A DNA stretch of 64,000 nt from Ramazzottius varieornatus (lineage: Eukaryota; Tardigrada; Eutardigrada; Parachela; Ramazzottiidae). The stretch covers positions 1 to 64,000 of the forward strand of contig BDGG01000006.1 of NCBI GenBank assembly GCA_001949185.1, read 5' to 3'. A model generated the notes under the pieces. The model saw only the letters and a list, made by a program, of their open reading frames with translations. It had not been told where the DNA came from and searched no databases. Position 1 is the first letter of the stretch. Each line of letters begins with the position of its first letter. The translations under genes were made by a program, and so were the position numbers. Of this stretch, positions 24,334-36,041 are shown one piece after another.

Positions 24334-26455
24334 AGACGTCTGCTGCCATTTGCAGTCTGCGGAACTTCTTTCATGTTTCTAATAGCAAACGCGTCAAGAA
24401 AATGAGATTGCTTTTTCATTACCGTGTTAGAGTGAATAGTACAGTAGTAGCGTACTTCGTGGAACGTTCTGTAAGAAACTGTAAGAAAGAATCTACAATG
24501 ACCGATCTGGAGCTTTGGTTAGATCCATAGAGTTGAATGGTAATCTTGCATAATAATCCTCTGGGCTGGGCGAAGTGCCATCTTCTGGCGCAAGCAACTC
24601 TTTCGTCACATGACGCCAAAAGTCGATGCGTTGGCATATCTGTGGTGAGCACTGCGAAAATAGATAGTGAGTCATCGATTATTCCATCGTGTTCACCCCG
24701 AGCTTCCGACGGAAGAAGTTTGAGCATCAACGCTAACGAACGTTAGTTTAGCCAGCCTGATAAGAGACCTTTGGGTTCTGCGGTTATAACTACGCCAGAG
24801 TCGTCAGTTGACTCAGATGTACCTGACTGCATATGCAACGCGCTGGCTGGCCTTGAGAATTCATCAATTTTGCTCTAAGAATTATGTCAGGATTATAACC
24901 ACGGCACTGGACATGGTTCCTTCGACTCACGTAACGCTCAATACCATACCGCGTGTGCACGAAAGGACAGAAGTTTGAAAAGATTGTAATTTATGAACTG
25001 TCTGCTGAAGGGGAAAGCGACGCGAAAGGGTATGCGTAAATTTGTTAGTCATGCTGATACAGTACTACACACAACATTTCACTAGTCTCACGTTGACTTA
25101 TCGTACATTTGCCTCGGCAGATGAAGCACGTGATCCAGCAAGACGCGTTCACATCCGCTGAAGCACGTGTTTCTATCGTCTTTTGCTAGTTTTGGGCATT
25201 TTTTTAAAGCTTGTAGTTGTTTTTGTTGCAGAGAACCCTGGCTTGGCGTTCCTGGCCAGAACCGAGAACCCATATGCGAGGGCGCATTGGTATACTACTT
25301 GCGTAAACCGGTTTCGACAAGTATCGCGGTCCTCGGTGGGCAGCACTTCTGTGTCCGGAACGAAAAGAACAGTGAGATTGGTTCTTTGCTGCTCAGGTGA
25401 GAGCAGCGGCAATAAGTCTGGTGGACGATGACGACAAAACAACAGAGCAGCAGTCCACAGACGGTGAACACGATCAGTACGAGTACCAGCACCAGTGCGA
25501 CAGGTTCTACGGCATCGCGAGCAGCTGCGCAAATTCTGTACCGAATGCCTAACAGTAATGGATTGATCACAGAACCTATTACACCTGTTTTGCTCACCAC
25601 TCCCACGGTAAGATATGCCAGACTCGTAAACAATACGAGGGATGAGGCCAATTCCGTTTCCGCACACTTTCAGTCAATCATGCCCATAGGGTGCGCTGGG
25701 CTGTATGAGGGCAAAGTCTCGATTGAGAATCTATCCAATACACAATAGGTAACCTGCTGTTTCAAAGACGCAGGTAGAATAATCCTGAAGCACTCTTCAG
25801 ACCCCTTTCATAGGCCCCTTTCATAGAGCAAACCCTTTCACACTCCTTTCAGACCCCTTTCATAGAGCAAACGTTTATCCACCTTGAAACTTAGAACTGC
25901 GCAGACAACAGGGCCGAAGACCCACGTGATGAGTGTCCGGGTTCTTCGTACTGTTGGAGGTGGCGCACTTCTCGATCAAGTCTGGTTGCGCCAGTAGTGG
26001 GCTTGTGCCTGGCGGCTCTTGTGACATTCAGCAACCCAAGTTGTGGAATGTCAAGCTATCGAGCCATGGCGGCAGCAAAGCGATTATCTAAGTGTCGCAC
26101 GTTGTCCAAATCTCTTTTGTCAAGATGGGTGCAGTCATCGACGATGACTCGTTCCGAAACTTTTCCATGCAGCGAGCTTCTACAGCGCTGTGCAGCTAGT
26201 GCTAGCGCCTGCAGTCAGCAAACACTGAAACTCGTTCGTTCACGATGTGCTGCACTTTCTGCTAAGTTTTGTCTGTTTTTATTTGAACGAACGGGTACGA
26301 CAGATCCCTAACGAGAGATCCCTAACCCGGAAATACTGTCATTTCTCCAGATTCGTCGCACTCTTTATACCGCCGTTGTTCTTCTGTGGTTGGCTACGGC
26401 TGGTGATTCACCACAGTTGATTGTCTGGCTTGATTGGTTTCCCTTACTTCTTTAG
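24334..26455. other. Spacer between prominin and Fos-like gene
   Basis: No supported gene. It contains the TBCEL-intron-like segment (24956-25024), short direct repeats around 25797-25875 (the unit TTCAGACCCCTTTCATAG appears twice), and a minus-strand frame 25651-25295 with a membrane-span-like stretch but no ATG. A strong acceptor (CTTACTTCTTTAG) ends at 26455, so the Fos-like gene probably has a leader exon here. Confidence 0.5.
24956..25024. repeat. Copy of a TBCEL intron sequence
   Basis: About 69 bases match the TBCEL intron at 28659-28729 at roughly 80 percent identity in the same orientation, including the shared stretch ACGAAAGGACAGAAG. The match stops within a few bases of where the intron's splice sites are. 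Confidence 0.6.
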
Positions 26456-27817
26456 ATGTTAAATTCGGCCAGTTTCACAATGACTCCGCAGGGCTTTGCG
26501 ACATCATCATCAGCAACAGGTGGACAAAATGCTTCATTTATCCCTGTCTACATTCAACAACCCAATGCCGGACAAGGACAGCCTATTATTAAGCAGGAGC
26601 CGGGAACGATGACGTTTCAGTTTAATCCCCAACAACTCCAGCAACTTCAACAACAGCAACAGCAGCAGCAACAGCAGCAGCTGCAACAAGGGGGCCAAAG
26701 AGTGGCCTACGTTGTCGATCCCAGCCAGTATCACCCCAACAGAATGAATTCCGTCTCTCCTGTTAGCAGTTATCACGGGGCCTCGGGACAGTCGGCAAGT
26801 CCGACGAAACGTTCGGGCGGAAGACGACCAAACAAGGACGAACGCGTAAGTGGTGATGCGATCATGTACCTGTTGAAGTATGTGGTGGTTGGCTGATTGT
26901 TGATTAGGTGGGGTATGTGCTTATTCGTTTAGCTGTCACAAGAAGAAGAAGATCGTAGGAGGGTTCGAAGGGAGAGGAATAAGCAAGCAGCTGCGCGTTG
27001 CAGGAAGCGACGGATGGACCAAACCTCTACCCTAACCGAGGTATACTCTTTCGAAGGGGAGCTTTCTAGGGGAACACGATCACATTTGCTGTTGGTCTGT
27101 TTGGGCGATAAGACTGTATCGTTATTTATGTGCTGTAGGAGACGGAAATGCTGGAAGAGCAGCAAAACAAGCTACGCGGGGAGATTGAGGCTTTACAACA
27201 AGAGAAAACGGAGATTGAGCTTTTGCTGCAAGCCCATCGTACTTGCTGTACCAAGGGTATTCCAGCGGCCATGATGTCGCGCGACGTTTCATTCTCTCCT
27301 CCACAGGTGCCCGTCGAACAGCCCAGAGCGCCATCCGTTGAAACAACCAGTATGCAGCCTCCACCACCACCACCAGCCATCTCTCTTCCTCCTGCCAGCG
27401 TCAGCCACTTTGATGTGGCCACCAAGGCCGAAGCAAAGCGCGGACAAGCAGCAGGACGGCCCGTTAGCCTTCCTGTCAGGACGGAGCTGACGCAGCTGGA
27501 CCTCAGCAATAACCTAGCCATGCCCACGCCGTCACCCTCAAAGCTGGTCTTTAACTTTGACCATAGCGGACTGACGCCCACTGGTCAGTACAATGTGCAG
27601 TCGTGCCTGATACTTGTCGATACGTATCAATGTTTCATTTCTTTGAAGAATGTTGTGAGAAGTCTCCAGGCCTATTGTTGTCTTTGTAGGCTTGACACCA
27701 ACTGGTCTGACACCGTTAATTCCCTCCATCTCGGCAGATGCCACTGACAAGAACGCCACACCACAGCGCCAACCCACTGCCGATGGCGTTTCGCCCAACA
27801 ATCTGGTTTCTCTATGA
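26456..27817 (+). CDS. FOS: Fos-family bZIP transcription factor (4 exons, 356 aa)
   Basis: Nuclear AP-1 subunit. Exons: 26456-26845, 26933-27040, 27139-27583, 27690-27817. The basic region (exon 2) has [16 protein letters not shown], the Fos signature with Asn, Ala-Ala, Cys and Arg contact residues. The zipper follows in exon 3 ([18 protein letters not shown]), ending in the Fos-type [10 protein letters not shown]. The N-terminus holds a polyglutamine run (about residues 60-77, mixed CAA/CAG) and a sumoylation-type IKQE at about residue 45-48. The C-terminus has a PPPPPP run and three GLTP repeats ([16 protein letters not shown]), two of them split by an intron, as possible proline-directed kinase sites. 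Since a splice acceptor directly precedes the ATG, either a non-coding leader exon or an in-frame upstream exon exists. The resemblance to insect kayak is strong in the bZIP only. Confidence 0.9.
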
Positions 27818-28528
27818 TCGACAATGGCCTTTTCTCAGTGTACGATGATACTGTTGGGACTAGAGACCAAACTGACGCTATAACTTGGTATACAAGATAT
27901 CGAATTCTGTCTGCTGAGTCTTCCCTAGTTGTTCTCTTCGAGGTCGATCATAATATGCACAGGTTTTCGGTTTTTTTCTCAACGCCAGTCCATAGGTCTG
28001 CAGAATTTGATTTTGTCCTGATTGAACTCTTCGGTGACAGAAGGAATTAAACTTGGTTTTTCTTGCCCTCTGCAGACCGCGTGTTTCGTTCCACAAGAAA
28101 TCTGCAAGTGGGCAAAGCTACTGATCCTTAGAACGAGTGCTTTTGTGACTGCAGAGAACTACCGTGGGAATTGTAGAAACAGATACAAAGCTTTGTGACA
28201 GGATAGACTAATCAAACCGGAGAACAGAAGTCAACCAAGGTGAAAGTTAAGGCAGCCTAAGACGCGAAGTGGCCGCGCTAGTCAAGGAAAAAACAATGTC
28301 AGAAGGGACTTCGTGTATCGCACTGCGTCAGCCCGAAAGACCAACCGGACATTCACACGCTAATTCTGCTAACTACAACGAGGCACCAGAGAGGACGCCC
28401 TCCAAATCTTGCTGTACAAACAACTTCTGCTGTACAAAAAAAACGTTCAGCTCGATCAAGGAAGGCAGAGGACTGATAGACTTTGGCTACCAAACTTATA
28501 GGGCTATACTTCCGCCGAGGGTCCATTG
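27818..28528. other. Spacer between convergent Fos-like gene and TBCEL
   Basis: 3' flanks of both genes. No coding exon seen. Confidence 0.5.
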
Positions 28529-30995
28529 TCATTTGGGCTCGATAATTATTTGGTCCCCATCGGCCATATGATACGAGTGGAGAGCCCGAGTAGAATATTT
28601 GAGCTCTTCATGACCTTGATAGGTCTCCATCTCGGCGTCGACATAGAAGAGGCGGTACCTGCACACGAAAGGACAGAAGCTTGAATGGATTGCAATTTAT
28701 GAACTGCTGAAAGGAGGAAAGCGACGCACTTGCTGGGTGACAATCCGCTGATGGACTGAAGGTTCTTCTTCAGTTGGCCCACCGACTGGCGAATATTCAA
28801 GCGATAGGGGCGCTTGCTAAAGGTAGGTCCACTGAGCATAATATCCACCATGGCTGGTGCCCCCAAGTCCACTTCTTTCAGCGGTGTTAACAGCCCGTGC
28901 TTGGCCTGCAGATCAGCATAACGCCGCGGTGCGGGGTCATGGCCGTGAAAGTGGCGTAGAAAGGCCCGTTCGGCATCCATTCGTTCCAGCGAATCGATGG
29001 ACGTTCCATTCAGCACGTCCACTCGCGGTAAACGCGCTATCACATGTTGTCTCGGCGTCATACTACAAAGAAAGAATACATACAGCATCACTTCCAGCCA
29101 CATGGTGGGCCTTTGTCATTGCGGTTTGAGATTTGAGGCAAACCAGTCCTTTCTGCAGACTTGAGGCTATTTTATGATGTGTAATCTTTAAGTAGTTTAA
29201 AGAGACTGGCTAAGCTCAGCCATACTGTAGTATGGAGGACTTGGAAGGGCTTCCGGGTACAGTATGCGGCTGGTCGGCATCCCACAGTTTGGTCCCCAAG
29301 AGCCGCAAGTCGCGCAGCCGCGGAATGCAATGCAGCTTGTCCAGTGCTTCCCAGCCTTCCACTTCGATCTGGTTGACATGCAGCTTCCTCAACACTGAGA
29401 AGCTGACAACTAGCTCCTCGTCGTCTGCCTCCTGTTAAAACCATCAGACGCTATGAGCAACCGTATGTCTCGCAGATGATATTTTGAGTATGGGTAAAGG
29501 AAAGAATACCCCAAGGTCGCGTAGCGGATTTTGACTGGCGAAGAGTGTCTGCAGCGCAGGGAACATTTGCCCAATGGCCATTAAGGACTGCCACGAGACC
29601 AGCTGGTTACTGTCGATATGCAGCTCGCGGACTGTGAAGGTGGACTCGGCGGGTCGGGGAGACGTTAAGGTTGATGTTAACGTCGAGTAAGCATTGAGGC
29701 TCAAATGCAGTTCCTCCACTCTGTGCAATAATGACACCCACTCAAACCGATACAGACAGACCATTGGTTCTTCTTACTAGCTTGTCCTACGACGGCGGGC
29801 CGGGATACTATGGCCGCCCTGACGCCGTCGCCTGATATGGCTACTAAGTATAAACTAATGGATATCATATAATTATAATGGGTACCCGATGAGGATATGG
29901 AGGAGAGCGACGACGACGTGCCAGTCAATTTCTGTCCCATTGAGAATCAACCGTTTAATCTGCCTATTACTCCATCCTCCATGACTCCACTCCACTGTCC
30001 GTAGGTCTTCGGGTCGGATCTCCTTCAGAGGATTGAAGCTGAGGTTCAGCGACTCCAGTGAGGGTATACTCCGCACCAAGGGCGCTACCTGCAAAAACCC
30101 CAACACAGACATGATCAGCATGCGGAGGCAATATCAATCCGCACCTTTCGCGGCGGAAAACGTGTCTTGTTAGTTGTCACCTCGTGCCATTTGCTGAGCT
30201 GGTTGAAGGACAAGTCAATTTCCGTCAGGTGCCGGCACCACTCGGACAATTGCTCGTAGGGTTCCACGCGGTTGATACGAAAGTTCTGCAAGACGACGTA
30301 GGGCGGGTACATGAAGTTGCGGCGCTTTTCTGTAACAACAGCACGGACCAGCCATGTAAAAAGGCAGCATAATGTAAGGAGCGGAAAAAAGAAACTTCCG
30401 GTCCGTCTTGAGACGAAGCCCTTATCGTTGAATGTCAATCGCACCATGACCTACAAGACACTTTTTGCGTAACAGCCTCTTCCCAAGTAATTACACATTA
30501 TGGAGGCGCTGCCATCTTGGTCGCTAAAACATTTGCTCACTTCGCACCCAAAGACAACAGACGCCCCTTATGCAACGCACTGCGGGCAATTTCCGGCCAC
30601 AAAACGTCGCCGCAGTGGCAGCCCAATTTAGTCAGCGTGAGCCTCTCAAGTGGCGCAATTACACAGTGCAAACTGCAAAGCACCCATCAAATGCACCAGC
30701 GCAAGGAATTTGTCTATTGCTACCCAGGTGAAGTGGCGCACATAGACGGAACTTGTGCATTCTTCAAAACTGACTCGATATCCTACATAATTATAAAGAC
30801 AACAAACTGCACAGCTTAAAACGATATTTTGTAAAACCAACCTGGTGTCGCAGGGGCATTTTCCTTCTCTTGACGCTGGCGTTCTTGACAGATGAGATTA
30901 CCAAACAAGACACGATAATCTTCGTCCGAGTACTTTTGTTGCAGGGCCGTCAAGAAAGATGTGGCTTCGTCGTTGTGGCCCGTTGCTCCTTCCAT
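28529..30995 (-). CDS. TBCEL: Tubulin-specific chaperone E-like (7 exons, 461 aa)
   Basis: Relative of tubulin cofactor E that lacks the CAP-Gly domain and destabilises tubulin. Exons in transcript order: 30995-30842, 30329-30181, 30088-29886, 29720-29510, 29431-29226, 29062-28730, 28658-28529. After an N-terminal segment (LQQKYSDEDYRVLFGN) come leucine-rich repeats, for example LTEIDLSFNQLSKWHE, LESLNLSFNPLKEI, VEELHLSLNAYS and LRDLRLLGTKLW. The LRR cap HVIARLPRVDVLNG is typical. The C-terminal ubiquitin-like domain ends EELKYSTRALHSYHMADGDQ, matching TBCEL rather than TBCE. Human TBCEL is 424 aa. The phase-2 donor of exon 5 (CTACA before GTATGG) was chosen because it alone restores the frame. 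The last intron, 28659-28729, has a copy elsewhere in the window. Confidence 0.93.
28659..28729 (-). other. TBCEL last intron, duplicated sequence
   Basis: A 71-base GT-AG intron (GTGCGT ... GTGTGCAG) between exons coding SGLSPSK and YRLFYVDAEM. Nearly the whole intron recurs at 24956-25024, while the flanking exons do not. Confidence 0.75.
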
Positions 30996-32415
30996 CTTCC
31001 CAGATTACAATAGTTTGGACAGTCCATACGCCTCCGGGGCTAACAGCAGAGTTCTCGAGGGATATTTATCAGTGGTAATCCGTATCCTGTACCAAGACGG
31101 CTTGTCTTCACGCCAGTTCCCTTCCTGAAGCCAGAAACAGAGTTTGAGTTTAGCTACATGATGACGGCAGTAAGTTATGCAAGCGACAACTAGCAGTCGT
31201 CGCTCATAACGAGGGCATGAACATGCTAAGAAGAACATTACATATGCGGGCTGGAAAGAAGGCAGGAAGCAAAGCACAAGAATCGCTCGATATCGAAAGC
31301 GGCCAAACAGCAACAATCAGCTGCGCAGTGCTCGCTCGTTTGCCCAGAACCAACACAAATGCCAGCACGTGGTGGGAGCGGTCGTACTTGTGACGTCAAA
31401 GTTTGGTCAGAAGACCACCTAGAGAGCGTAACAATGATGGCAAAAGCTGTGCCGCGAAACGTCATTGCGGCAGCTAGCAAAACTCCAGCCGAAAGTGACA
31501 TGGCCTTCAACGCATCCTTCTGTGCAAGGGCGTATTGAGTCGCCTAAGAGGTTTTCAATTTGGCCCTTCTTCTACGATATCGCCTGTCAGACCCGTGCCT
31601 GGCACAATCCGGGCTGACATTCCAAAAAACTTCGTAGAAAAAGGGTCAAATTGCGAACCTCTTAGGGACCTCGATATGTCTTGCTTCTGTGCATTTTATA
31701 AGCAGTTTAGGCTTGTCTTTATGAGGAGCCCATGTGTCACGGCAAATGAGACAAGGCGAATTCTGGATGTTCGACAATGAAGTTTGAAATGGCCGCATGG
31801 GGAACATTATAGGTGAGCTCCCTCGATCGAGCGTTTAGCCACCAGAAGGACCCAGTCCCTCCTATGGAATAAAGGTCAAAGGGGTTCTCCAATTTTTTCC
31901 AACGGAGCTGGACCTCGAAGGAACTGTGGACGGAGAGATAAGGCTCACTGGAGTCTAAACTCGTGTGATCAAACACAGAACTTCCACTATGTCATCTCAG
32001 TCCATGACGTCACACAGTATCCATGTTGCGCTGCATCGTACGTCGTGGTTATTCAACAGAAGCAGCGACATTTCAATGAGTGAATGTTGTGTGTTGTTAT
32101 TGGCTTATGATTTATGAACATTTCCGTTCAGTTGATGAATGAGAAAAATTCCATTCACTCATTCACTGACAACTCCTGCTGGTAAAGCCTGACCATCGTT
32201 GTCTTGCTTCCATTCCATCGAGCTTGATCCATATCACTTGGACCGTCACGTCCAGCCTCCATACGTTGTATTCTCATCGCATGTCCAGTTTGAGAATATA
32301 TATAGGTATCCGCCGATCTTTGTGGACTCCACTGCGACGCACGAATTAATCGATTCAAGATCGACGGGACCATTTTTGCTCCTGATCACTTTGCACCAGC
32401 TCGTTAAGATTGAGA
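30996..32415. other. Spacer between TBCEL and GMF
   Basis: Holds both divergent promoters. A minus-strand frame near 31504 starts with a hydrophobic leader (MSLSAGVLLAAAMTFRG) and another frame lies at 31316-31005, but I could not join them in phase, so no gene is called. The GMF leader exon should end at 32418. Confidence 0.4.
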
Positions 32416-33472
32416 ATGGTATGCACAGTATGCCTTAGTTGTTTGATTGCCTCATAGAGTTGTTCGGCTGGATTGTGAGTATTAGAGCACCGTGGCTTGA
32501 TTAGAGCCGTGGTTGGGGGTGGTGACACGGCCCTGCCGTCTCAGAGAAACAGCCGGCACTATACTGACCCATCCGATTCTCAGCTCGCATTCTTCCACTT
32601 CCGCGTTCTCACTGATGATTTTATCTATTATATATTCTGCTCTTTACGAAGTTGACTTTCTTTGCAGTCCCTCGACTTGAAGATTTGTCGCATAGAGCCC
32701 GATCTACAGGTAAGAAAGGACTAGACTAATTGTCAGGTGGTTTGTGGTTTCGAGAAAATCGGTCCTACACTTGGTTTATGCTGCAGGAAAAACTGAAACG
32801 ATTTCGGTTTCGGAAAGCCAAGAACAACGCGGCTTTGATAAGTGAGTTTTATTCTGGTTTACACACAGGATACCGCTCAGGTGGCAGCTAACGGTTTCGT
32901 TCTGTAGTGAAGATCTCCAAAGAGAAGGATTTGATTGAGCTAGAAGAAGAGCTGGAGAACTGTGACCCGCAAGACATTCAAAACGCTTTGCCCGAACGGA
33001 ACCCGCGGTAGGTTCTTCTGACTTGTTGTGGCCGTTGGGTCTTAATACGGGCGAAGGAGGTTGAGTCGAAATGGTAAAGCATCTCTGACTGTTCGAAGGT
33101 ACTTCCTCTACAGTTTCAAGCGTGAACACTCCGACGGCAGAATTTCCTATCCAATGTGCTTCGTCTTCAGTTCGCCACTGGGTAACCCGTCTACAGTATA
33201 TAGTTTAATCTTTCACTAGGCCCTCGTCATGGCATACCATCTTTCTGTACTTGTAGATTGTAAGCCGGAGCTAAATATGATCTACGCTGGCTCGAAGACG
33301 TCGCTCATCAACGAAATGGGACTGACCAAGGTATGTACTCGGTAGGCACAGTGCTAAGTTATACAGCTTCAACTGACCCTTCGGAGAATTTTGTTTGCTG
33401 CAGACGTTTGAACTTCGCGAGGTACAGGACTTTACTGACGACTGGCTGGCCGAACAGCTGGCTCGCCACTGA
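32416..33472 (+). CDS. GMF: Glia maturation factor (7 coding exons, 141 aa)
   Basis: ADF-homology protein that binds Arp2/3 and removes branches from actin networks. Exons: 32416-32418, 32668-32709, 32787-32841, 32908-33007, 33099-33181, 33257-33330, 33404-33472. Matching segments are [76 protein letters not shown] and [18 protein letters not shown]. Human GMFB is 142 aa. The first coding exon would hold only the ATG, directly before a GTATGC donor; the next exon has no ATG before SLDLKICR, and joining gives the family's usual MS start. The exon 1 choice is inference; the rest is firm. Confidence 0.94.
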
Positions 33473-34141
33473 CCGCTTAGGCGGTCGAGTATTACGGCCC
33501 CTAATCCAGCATTCTCTCTTTGGTTCTGTCCAGCGACGCTGTCCTTTCTAGCGCTGTTTCGGATGTCTTTCCTTTTTTATGAAAACCGCCGATTTTTTTT
33601 CCCCGCAGGTTGATTTCTGACCTTGATTTGTGTTTGATTTTGCCCTGAAGAATTCAGTGACATTCCACTTTTTTTACTCGTTGAATTTTCCCGTTAAATG
33701 CTCTGTGTCGTGAAAACCGTTGATCACTGCGCCCTAAACCACCCGATTACTGTAGGTCCAAATGCTGTAAGTATGTGGCTGTACGACCCATAGGGTATGT
33801 CTTTCATTCGCCAAATATAACGGTTTTGTCCTCTTACAGTACTGTGAGGACAGTGAGGAATCTCAATCACGGAAGTAGTCAGTTGAGGGCAATATTGTGA
33901 TTCACACGTTCACAGAAGGCGTTTATTTATCAGACATTGTCCGAAGCATTTCAGAGGAGAAAAGAAACCACCAAGAGCTCACACGAAGGAAGAATGTGTA
34001 ACCGGGAGATTCGACTGAAATACTTATTGATGTATTGAAGATTTGTTTTGAGTAGATGTAAATTGATTCAGTTTCCAACAGCACAAAAGATACCAAGGAC
34101 CGTTGAACAGAAAACGAGGGCAGGCTGTGAAGCGAGGGAGT
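33473..34141. other. Spacer between convergent GMF and four-pass protein gene
   Basis: 3' flanks only. No gene seen. Confidence 0.5.
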
Positions 34142-36041
34142 CTATGCGGCAGTTTCCAAATGTCGCGTCTTGGTTTCAAACTGCGATATTGGCGTGCGTT
34201 CTTGGATGGTAACGGTGGTTGTCCCGGAAGGAGGAAACGGCTCCCCGCGTTTACCGGCTTTCTGACCCGGTATCAGCGTCACACCACGAAAGGCGCTGCC
34301 ACCTCCTGGCCGATCCACCGTATCTTGAATGGCTCTTCTGCTCCGCATCACCGTGATGATAAACAAGGCCAACCATGCTAATACTGCGAGCCAATAGCAT
34401 ACCTAAACAGAAGAATAGCGAAGTGCTCAACATCTGGGTTGACGAATAATGATCAGCTCTTGTCGTTCGTGTTCGTCACCGACGAGCAGTTGAAGAACCC
34501 GTCAATCAAACTGTCGTTGAACTAGAGGACAGATTCGTCTCTGGCACCACTCGAGCACTATGCAGTCGAGTCAGAACTTTGCTTTTAGAGCCGAACCGTA
34601 GTCTCGCTCGTAAATCGGGGAATTTGACTGGTACAACGTACTTCGGTGGCTTGGAGGTCGTAGTAGGGGTCGTACCCACGGAAGAGACCCGGCAGGCCAG
34701 GCTGGCCAGAAGTACATCTACAGATTAAGAACAAAATGGACTTGTTCATCAGCACATTGGTCTGTGCATACAGTCAAAGCCATCTGTAATGCTTTCACAG
34801 TGCAAAATGTGTAAACTACACTGCCACAGTATCGCGGTGTGCGACAAGCTGTACACATGTATCAAGCAGATGGTACCCACGTTAGGGGACGGCCAAAGAA
34901 CTGCTGCATTAGAACACGGTTGGACTGGCAGAAATAGTACAGTCCGCCGCTTGTCAAGCCTGCAAAAGAAAAATTGAACATTGTCCGTGGGAAACAGCAA
35001 GAACCCAAGAGGTCGCGGTCTAGTGAAGCACATGCTAAACTCGGCGGCAACCGATTTCTCCTCCAACTATAACACAAACCTGCTCCGATCAGGGTTAAGA
35101 TGAGGCCCAGCAGCGTCAGCAAGATGAGCGCCGTCGAATTTGTCCTTGTTCTACAAAATGAAGTCCTCCGTTATCGTACTTCCGGAATTTAACTGAATAA
35201 ATGACGGGAATGGCCGCTACTGTCGCCGGATGACTGATAGACACTCCTTACCCCAGTTCAGGATGACGCACAGCTTGTGATACCAATGCTGCATGGTAGA
35301 TAAACTAAAACAAAGATGACGCGTGAATCCAGTAGAGTGGTTCCAACTGTCCATTCTGTTTTACCAAAATTATCCCCAAACAAATGGAGATGATGACAGG
35401 CATATAGGTGACGTAGTTGCAACGCTGCATATCGCCGTACATAGGTCCATAGTTGGTAAAGTCGGAAAATAGTGGGCATCCATTGAGACGGCTCTGAAGC
35501 GAAAGAGAACAATGTAAAGTGATCTTCTCGCCAAATTATTTCACGGCTATATTCAGGAACGTCAAAAGGCAGTGCTGCGTCAGCTGGTCATTCGACGTTA
35601 CAGATAATACCCAGATTCCATCAGTCATGAATTGCACATCGATTGATATCGATGGTATAGCACTGATGTCCTTTCAAAACATGTTAAAGTTATACAAACT
35701 AAACAGCTTTTTGGGGGCGTTTGCCTTAAAATTCGGAAAACTGACAAGAAAACCACTGGCTCATAATACATGGCAATTAAGGATATGTCACGGTCGATTC
35801 TAGTACGACCTTGAGCAAAAACCCCTCAGTCGTATGAGTGCGGTTTGAACAAGACCATTCGCCAATATCCCTTCCTGGTCGTCGCTAAACAACTTTTGGT
35901 AACAAACTCAGTTATCCGTGCGGGAAATTGACTTACGACTGCAAGGCCAATGCCGATGGCTTGTGGAAAGCCCAGGATGACGATAATCAACCATAAGATC
36001 ATGGATGCCACCAACAATTTAGCTTCCGAACTAAGCGCCAT
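34142..36041 (-). CDS. Four-pass membrane protein, TMEM179-like (7 exons, 257 aa)
   Basis: Exons in transcript order: 36041-35937, 35493-35365, 35304-35252, 35150-35080, 34959-34881, 34717-34642, 34402-34142, all phase-consistent. TM1 is LLVASMILWLIIVILGF (residues about 9-25). An extracellular loop with two cysteines (LNGCPLF ... MQRCNYV) leads to TM2 (MPVIISICLGIILFIY), then TM3 (TALILLTLLGLILTLIGAG). A second loop has cysteines (YYFCQSN, LTCTSG), and TM4 is VCYWLAVLAWLALFIITV. The basic C-terminal tail (about 60 residues) is cytoplasmic. Cysteine placement and the WLAWLA-like TM4 recall TMEM179/TMEM179B, whose function is poorly known. Claudin-like and tetraspanin families fit less well (no GLWxxC or CCG motif). 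Confidence 0.75.

Noticed and set aside
25295-25651. Minus frame with a hydrophobic segment resembling a membrane protein
   Set aside because: It contains no ATG at all and no acceptor that would make it an internal exon.
25797-25875. Repeated CCCTTTCATAG units, possible CRISPR-like array
   Set aside because: The units are irregular with no constant spacers, and CRISPR arrays do not occur in animal nuclear genomes; it is a short degenerate tandem repeat.
31005-31510. Two minus-strand frames with a leader-like MSLSAGVLLAAAM start
   Set aside because: They cannot be joined in phase and resemble no known small membrane protein.
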